Assembly: GCA_015063165.1 (NCBI GenBank)
Contig: SUSZ01000013.1
Location: forward strand, 1 to 47,698
DNA: 47,698 nucleotides
Direction: 5' to 3'
Source of the DNA: Thermoplasmata archaeon
GTDB lineage: Archaea > Thermoplasmatota > Thermoplasmata > Methanomassiliicoccales > Methanomethylophilaceae
The notes below the pieces were generated by a model that was not told the origin of the DNA, did not search any database, and saw only the letters and a program-made list of their open reading frames with translations. This document shows, in pieces, positions 43,159 to 47,698 of the stretch. Numbering within the stretch: the first letter of the stretch is position 1; every line of letters starts with the position of its first letter. The translations under genes were made by a program, and so were the position numbers.

Positions 43159-44316
43159 TTAATCCTCCGTTGATCCCGGGCCGACAGCCCAGATGACTTC
43201 CAACGCGCGCTCCATCTCGTCCTTCACCGGTCCGGAAAGCTCCAGCCCGGTCTCCTCCGGGTCGGAGAACAGCCCTTCGGTGCATGACCAGTCGAAGCCC
43301 CTGACTCCCAGGAGCGGCATGACCTTCGAGTAGGGAGCGGCTCTGATGCCGCAGGACAGCGTGACCACGATCGCTCTCTCGGAGATGGGGTGGTCCTTTA
43401 GCTGGGACACGACAGAATCGCAGAGCTCCTGCATCGCCACGATCTCCAGGCGAGAGCCCATCGACTCGGCTTCAAACATGCTGCAGAGGCTGTCCGACCA
43501 TACGCGCTCCACCGAATACCCGCTCATGTCCAGAGCGGAAACGAACACCGATTCGGCGGCGGCGAACCTGAACCCTTCCGGAACTCCTCCGCTGGATTCC
43601 CCCGCGGCCGCGGTGCATAATGAATCGAAAGGCGGGATGTGGGCGCTCATAGAGGATATCACAGGGTTGCCGTAGCGGTCCTTGGCCACCAGAACCCTGC
43701 CGCCCACGTTCTCCACAGCCCATCCGGGGCATCCCGGAACGCGTCCTGCGTCCACTTTGGGGGCCAGGAACCCGCACATGAATCCGTCCTCGGCCATGCG
43801 GCTCTCGACGGGTATGGACCTGCATCTCTCGCAGAGGCCCTTGTCGTCGACAGCCAGCTCTGAGGCCGACCTCATGGAATACGATATGCCTTTACCCTCC
43901 AGAAGCGAGGTGAAGCCCTGGATGACGTCCCAGCTGTCCGAAGCGAACGTCACGACGCCGTCCTCGGAAGAGGCCAGAAGACCGTCTATGCGGCTGTCGC
44001 CTGTGACGGAAGCGTACTCCGGAACGGCTTCAACGTTAGAGAATATCCTGGATACTGCGGAATCGGAAAGCCTCATGGGGACGTCTATCTTCCTGTACGG
44101 AGCCTTCCTGACAGGCTCGGAGACCCTGCATACGAGCGCCCCCTGCCTTCTGCTGACTATCTCGAAAGGCCCCATGGCCTCCTCTCCGCAGCAGACGAAA
44201 GCCTTGTCGGCTCCGTCGACGACGGGAGCGGCGAACCTGGAGCGGATGGGCACGACCCCGCTGGAAAGGAAGGACGAAAGGGATCTGGAATCCAGTGGCA
44301 GGATGACGGAGACCAT
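43159..44316 (-). CDS. Unrecognised AIPR-operon protein, middle gene
   Basis: 385 residues from ATG 44316; the frame extends nine codons further but 44316 overlaps the upstream UGA (ATGA). I do not recognise a family. No signal peptide or membrane helix is seen. A CERC pair with FMCGF near residues 175-195 may bind metal. The first third alternates strands and helices (VSVILPLDSRSLSSFL, APYRKIDVPMRL). A later segment with SERAIVVTLSCGI is strand-like. It is coupled to both neighbours, so it should act with the AIPR protein. Confidence 0.7.
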   Translation of the reverse strand: MVSVILPLDSRSLSSFLSSGVVPIRSRFAAPVVDGADKAFVCCGEEAMGPFEIVSRRQGALVCRVSEPVRKAPYRKIDVPMRLSDSAVSRIFSNVEAVPEYASVTGDSRIDGLLASSEDGVVTFASDSWDVIQGFTSLLEGKGISYSMRSASELAVDDKGLCERCRSIPVESRMAEDGFMCGFLAPKVDAGRVPGCPGWAVENVGGRVLVAKDRYGNPVISSMSAHIPPFDSLCTAAAGESSGGVPEGFRFAAAESVFVSALDMSGYSVERVWSDSLCSMFEAESMGSRLEIVAMQELCDSVVSQLKDHPISERAIVVTLSCGIRAAPYSKVMPLLGVRGFDWSCTEGLFSDPEETGLELSGPVKDEMERALEVIWAVGPGSTED

Positions 44317-45203
44317 CAGAGGCCCCTCCTGCGAAGACCGCACATGTAGTCTAGCATCGCCACGACGTTCTCGTTGCTCTCCTGCTCGAAATACTCGACG
44401 AACGGCACGATGTCCTCGTCCACGAAGCAGTCGACAGAGTCCTCGCTCACCAGTATGTCGCAGTCGAATCCGCTGTACTCACCTATCATGGACTCGTCCA
44501 CTATCGGCCCGTATGTCATGACGACGCCCTTGAACTCGGCCTTCCCGGGACCGAGCGGAAGGACCCCGTCGCATTCGGCCATGACGAGGTCGAGAAGCCT
44601 GAGCAGGACCTGCTCGCGTATGCCCATGCGGACGCGCTTGCGAAGGGCCTCGTCCGTCGACAGATGCTCGTAGCGCTCCGGAACGGAGTTTGCCTCGGAA
44701 CAGTACGACATGAGGACGGAGGGGTCGTCTGTGCGCGGCTTCCCTACGAAGTCGGAGTAGGCGGAGCTGAGCCAGTCCCAGTGATCGGAATATGTCCTGC
44801 GTATCCAGTCGCCGTCGCCTGCATCGTGGCATGTGGAAAGGGATCTTGCGAATGCGCGGAGCTCGGGAGAATCGGAAAGAACGTACCTGCCGGAGTCGTC
44901 GGTGGAGATGATATACCCATCCTTCTCCAGCGACCTGATCGCCTCCTTCATCTTCGGGACGGCAGAAAGGTACCTGCGCGTAGCCGGTCCTCTGCTCAGA
45001 GTGTCCACGATGAACGTCTTGCGGGCGTCCATGCTCTCAGCCATGGCGTCCCACGCCCTGCTGACCTTGACGTAGCAGTCGTTACAAAGAATCAGAGGAT
45101 CCGTCCCCATGCTGTTGTAGCAGCTGCCTTGCTTCACGCTGGCGCCGCAATGCTCACAGATCAAAAGCGCTTGCGTTGACGCATGGACGGATGGGTTTTC
45201 CAT
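44316..45203 (-). CDS. Zinc-ribbon/winged-helix-like protein, first gene of the AIPR operon
   Basis: 295 residues. The N-terminus has a treble-clef or ribbon pattern (CEHCGA then LCNDCY, about residues 16-42). Residues about 75-115 read like a winged helix (KMKEAIRSLEKDGYIISTDDSGRYVL). The rest is an unrecognised acidic domain (SGFDCDILVSEDSVDCFVDED). It may sense or bind nucleic acid and could regulate the operon; this is inference. A TATA box about 25 bases upstream of the ATG implies a leaderless mRNA. The UGA overlaps the next ATG. Confidence 0.7.
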   Translation of the reverse strand: MENPSVHASTQALLICEHCGASVKQGSCYNSMGTDPLILCNDCYVKVSRAWDAMAESMDARKTFIVDTLSRGPATRRYLSAVPKMKEAIRSLEKDGYIISTDDSGRYVLSDSPELRAFARSLSTCHDAGDGDWIRRTYSDHWDWLSSAYSDFVGKPRTDDPSVLMSYCSEANSVPERYEHLSTDEALRKRVRMGIREQVLLRLLDLVMAECDGVLPLGPGKAEFKGVVMTYGPIVDESMIGEYSGFDCDILVSEDSVDCFVDEDIVPFVEYFEQESNENVVAMLDYMCGLRRRGL

Positions 45204-45221
45204 AGTAATATTTCCCCCTTC

Positions 45222-45232
45222 TTATATAAAAT
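45222..45232 (-). promoter_or_regulatory. TATA box of the AIPR operon
   Basis: ttatataaaat on the plus strand lies 19-29 bases upstream of the minus-strand ATG at 45203, which is the spacing of a leaderless archaeal transcript. It is the only clear promoter for the three genes. Confidence 0.6.
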
Positions 45233-45353
45233 AGTTAAGAATTGACGACTCATTATTGTCCTGTACAAAAAAGAACAACGGTCATCAGATTGGCGAGTGC
45301 AGTCAACCTCAACCCCACATGAACCGCATTCACCACGCAACATGAGAATATGT

Positions 45354-45383
45354 ATACCTACCAGAATTATTTATTTTAGGTAT
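45354..45383. promoter_or_regulatory. Inverted repeat between the AIPR operon and the Sel1 gene
   Basis: ATACCTA (45354-45360) and TAGGTAT (45377-45383) are perfect inverted arms around an AT-rich spacer. They lie in the 262-base divergent gap and could be an operator; the gap otherwise shows only promoters. Confidence 0.3.
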
Positions 45384-45465
45384 GACTAGACTCAACAAGG
45401 ATTCTTGAATGATAAGCCAGAGCCGAAAAAATCCCGATTAACGTATACTAGGACGAACTGATCGC

Positions 45466-47193
45466 ATGCCTAGCAGCAAAAGCAGATACAACATACCGGC
45501 CAACGACGCCATCGCTGACAACCTGTACAAGAAGGGAAGAAGCTACGAGACCGGAAAAGGCGCGAAGCAATCTTACGAGGACGCCGTATCCTGCTATCGC
45601 CAGGCTGCAGAAAAGGGCCACAGCAGGGCCATGCACAGCCTCGGGAAATGCTATTCCACCGGCCATGGCGTCAGACGCTCCTTCGAGGAAGCCGTCATCT
45701 GGTACAGGAAAGCCGCCGATCTAGGCAACAGCCACGCCATGCACAGCCTGGGAAGATGCTACGAAACGGGCAAAGGGGTGAGGCAGTCGTACGATGAAGC
45801 GGCCAAATGGTACAGGCGCGCCGCCGATATGAACAACGTCTACTCCATGCACAGCCTCGGCGAGTGCTACGAGAAGGGAAACGGCGTCCGGCAGTCCTAC
45901 GAAGAAGCCATAAAATGGTACATGAAGGCCGCCGAGAGAGGCGATGCCAGATCGATGAGCGACATCGGCGACTGCTACTGTTTCGGACACGGCGTCGAGA
46001 AGAACTACGAGAAGGCCGTCGAATGGTACAGGAAGGGAATGAGCAACGGCGACACCTATTCCGTCAACGGCCTGGCATGGTGCTACTACCACGGAAAAGG
46101 GGTGGAGAAGTCCTACAGCAAGGCGTTGGAGCTCTACATGGACGCCGCCGACCACGGCAACACCTACGCGATGCACAGCATAGGGAGCTGCTACTTCTAC
46201 GGACACGGCGTCGAGAAGAACTACGAGAAGGCCGCGGAATGGTACAAGAAGGCGGCGGATCTCGGAAACGCGTACGCCATCCACAGCCTCGGCTGGTGCT
46301 ACATCAACGGAAAAGGGATAAAACAGTCCTACGACGACGCGGTGAAGCTTTACGAGAAGGCCGCCAAGCTCGGGAACAGCTATGCCATGTACGGACTGGG
46401 CTGGTGCTACGAGAAGGGTAAGGGCGTGAGGATGTCCTACATCGAAGCGATAAGCTGGTACGAGAAGGCTGCCGAGCTGAAGAACTACTACGCCATGCAC
46501 AACCTGGGCGAATGCTACGAGAAGGGAAAGGGCGTAGAGCAATCCTATGAAAAGGCGGCAGATTGGTACATGCAGGCCGCCAATCTCGGGGATTCCAAAT
46601 CGATGAGCAACATCGGCGAATGCTACTACTACGGCAAAGGAGTGGAGCAGTCGTACGAGAAGGCCATAGAATGGTACAGAAAAGGCATGGAGCTCGGCAA
46701 CTCCTATTGCATATACGGTCTCGGCTGGTGCTACTACTACGGAAAGGGAGTCGAAAGATCGTACGAGAAGGCGGTCGAATGGTACAGAATGGCCTCCGAC
46801 AAGGGAAACAGCTATGCCATGTACGGTCTCGGCTGGTGCTACTACTACGGAAAGGGTGTAGCTCAGTCGTATGAGAAGGCGATCCAGCTCTATTCAGAAG
46901 CCTCCAAGATGGGCAACAGCTACGCCATGTACGACCTTGGATGGTCTTACGAGAATGCGAGAGGCGTCGACCAGTCATATGAAAAGGCGTTTTACTGGTA
47001 CAAGAAATCGGCCGAGCTGGGCAACAGCTACGCCATGTACGGCTTAGGGGAGTGCTATTTCTATGGCCGTGGCGTGGAAGAATCCACGGACAAGGCCATG
47101 AAATGCTATATCAAAGCTGCAGAGATGGGCAACAACTATGCGTCTTTGAGATACGAAGCGTTCTCCGATACAGGCGAGGACGAGGCTCCCTGA
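45466..47193 (+). CDS. Sel1-repeat protein with 15 tandem repeats
   Basis: 575 residues, almost wholly made of 15 consecutive 36-residue Sel1-like repeats with the consensus YAMYGLGWCYYYGKGVEQSY, then EKAIEWYRKAAELGNS. There is no signal peptide and the tail is short and acidic (TGEDEAP). Such solenoids bind partner proteins. The near-regular spacing of 108 bases and high similarity suggest recent expansion. A TATA-like gtatacta lies about 20 bases upstream. It faces away from the AIPR operon across a shared 262-base gap. Confidence 0.92.
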   Translation: MPSSKSRYNIPANDAIADNLYKKGRSYETGKGAKQSYEDAVSCYRQAAEKGHSRAMHSLGKCYSTGHGVRRSFEEAVIWYRKAADLGNSHAMHSLGRCYETGKGVRQSYDEAAKWYRRAADMNNVYSMHSLGECYEKGNGVRQSYEEAIKWYMKAAERGDARSMSDIGDCYCFGHGVEKNYEKAVEWYRKGMSNGDTYSVNGLAWCYYHGKGVEKSYSKALELYMDAADHGNTYAMHSIGSCYFYGHGVEKNYEKAAEWYKKAADLGNAYAIHSLGWCYINGKGIKQSYDDAVKLYEKAAKLGNSYAMYGLGWCYEKGKGVRMSYIEAISWYEKAAELKNYYAMHNLGECYEKGKGVEQSYEKAADWYMQAANLGDSKSMSNIGECYYYGKGVEQSYEKAIEWYRKGMELGNSYCIYGLGWCYYYGKGVERSYEKAVEWYRMASDKGNSYAMYGLGWCYYYGKGVAQSYEKAIQLYSEASKMGNSYAMYDLGWSYENARGVDQSYEKAFYWYKKSAELGNSYAMYGLGECYFYGRGVEESTDKAMKCYIKAAEMGNNYASLRYEAFSDTGEDEAP

Positions 47194-47481
47194 TCACAGC
47201 AAGGAATCGACGTACTTGTTCCATGCTTTGATTTCATTGAATTCGATAGGAGTTCCATCACGCATGTTGAACAAGATGGTCTCGCATTCGATAAGGATCC
47301 TCTCAAGTTCATTTTTGTTATCCTCATCGATCAGCCCGTTCTTGTAAGCAGCTTCGATCTGAGGTCCGAGTGGGCCGACCTGCTGTTTTCCGCCATTGAT
47401 CTTCTTGATGTAGATCTCAATCTTCGAGCGGATCTGGGTAGCGGCATTAAGAGCTTTGAAACTAGTGCAAGGAACCTGCAT
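47194..47481 (-). CDS. Small protein of unknown function
   Basis: 95 residues from ATG 47481; a GTG three codons upstream is also possible. I do not recognise it. It is mostly helical and charged, with KALNAATQIRSKIEIYIKKI and a second helix NKNELERILIECETIL. The base composition is AT-richer than the neighbours, with more A/T-ending codons, a mild sign of foreign origin. Its stop abuts the stop of the 15-repeat Sel1 gene. Confidence 0.55.
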   Translation of the reverse strand: MQVPCTSFKALNAATQIRSKIEIYIKKINGGKQQVGPLGPQIEAAYKNGLIDEDNKNELERILIECETILFNMRDGTPIEFNEIKAWNKYVDSLL

Positions 47482-47552
47482 AATTGGCACAATAAAACGG
47501 ACGATATTAGCTTATCGTAAGAACAGGAAATATCCGGATAAATAAAACGACG

Positions 47553-47698
47553 ATGACGATGAATCAAATTGAAACTCTAACTCCCGATTTTGATGGTATA
47601 CATCCCTCGATTGATGCTCTTTCTCCAGGTGCCCGTATGTCTGGCCATGTCCCGATCAACGTCGGGACAGCTATACCGCCATTGTGGTATAACCGATG
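47553..47698 (+). CDS. Start of an unidentified gene running off the right edge
   Basis: An open frame of 48 codons starts at ATG 47553 (or 47559) and is still open at the window end. The peptide begins MTMNQIETLTPDFDGIHPS and continues protein-like, with LSPGARMSGHVP and PPLWYNR. A TATA-like gataaataaaa is only about 12 bases upstream. Two short inverted repeats lie in the last 50 bases. No family recognised. Confidence 0.4.
   Translation, partial: MTMNQIETLTPDFDGIHPSIDALSPGARMSGHVPINVGTAIPPLWYNR

Noticed and set aside
45161-45343. 60-codon minus-strand ORF upstream of the AIPR operon
   Set aside because: It overlaps the TATA box and start of the 295-residue gene in another frame and is not protein-like.

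Overview
The window looks like a chromosomal piece of a methanogenic archaeon of the order Methanomassiliicoccales (Thermoplasmata), probably a gut or rumen Methanomethylophilaceae-type organism. Archaeal markers are the DnaG primase, Trm1, THEP1-type NTPase, MptD aldolase, archaeal triosephosphate isomerase, bifunctional FBP aldolase/phosphatase and a ThiS/SAMP-like protein. TATA boxes lie about 25 bases upstream of many starts. BspA-like, Sel1-repeat and InlB-type repeat surface proteins fit a host-associated lineage. No methanogenesis gene is present, so the taxonomic call is inference.

The most striking property is how UAG is used. Four genes are continuous, well-formed proteins only if UAG is read as an amino acid: citrate synthase (one UAG), a glycosyltransferase-like protein (one), a Sel1-like protein (two) and an FrhB/pyruvyl-transferase fusion (one). 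No other complete gene I can define in the window ends in UAG; all stop at UGA or UAA. Pyrrolysine is the obvious candidate residue, but none of these is a methylamine methyltransferase, the classical Pyl proteins. In the glycosyltransferase the UAG lines up with a lysine in the adjacent paralogue.

Layout. 1-930: edge of a probable insertion sequence and a decayed copy of a ferredoxin-like gene. 928-7311: the intact Fe-S gene, then purA, trm1, a THEP1 NTPase, mptD, a YbjN-like gene and the UAG-containing citrate synthase, mostly on the minus strand. 7521-10205: a large repeat-rich surface protein. 10379-14106: a ThiS/SAMP-like protein, two CobQ-type genes, an orphan Vsr nuclease and a YbjQ protein. 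14205-18327: two paralogous Sel1/glycosyltransferase genes. 18465-25167, plus strand: an Mre11/SbcD-like nuclease with its AAA partner, a possible structured RNA, dnaG and a Lon-like ATPase without protease domain. 25207-29977: a GNAT acetyltransferase and two exported phospholipase-D-like proteins.

30084-36992: an MFS exporter, a Zn/Cd-type P1B ATPase with a separate metallochaperone behind an ArsR-type operator, tpiA and fbp (gluconeogenesis), and a MATE exporter. 37023-41129: the Sel1-like gene with two UAGs, a BspA-like gene and the FrhB/pyruvyl-transferase fusion. 41130-45203: a three-gene minus-strand operon ending in an AIPR-family (abortive infection) protein, a candidate defence system with two unrecognised partners. 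45466-47698: a Sel1 protein with 15 repeats, a small AT-richer unknown gene and the start of a gene running off the end. No tRNA, rRNA or CRISPR array was seen.
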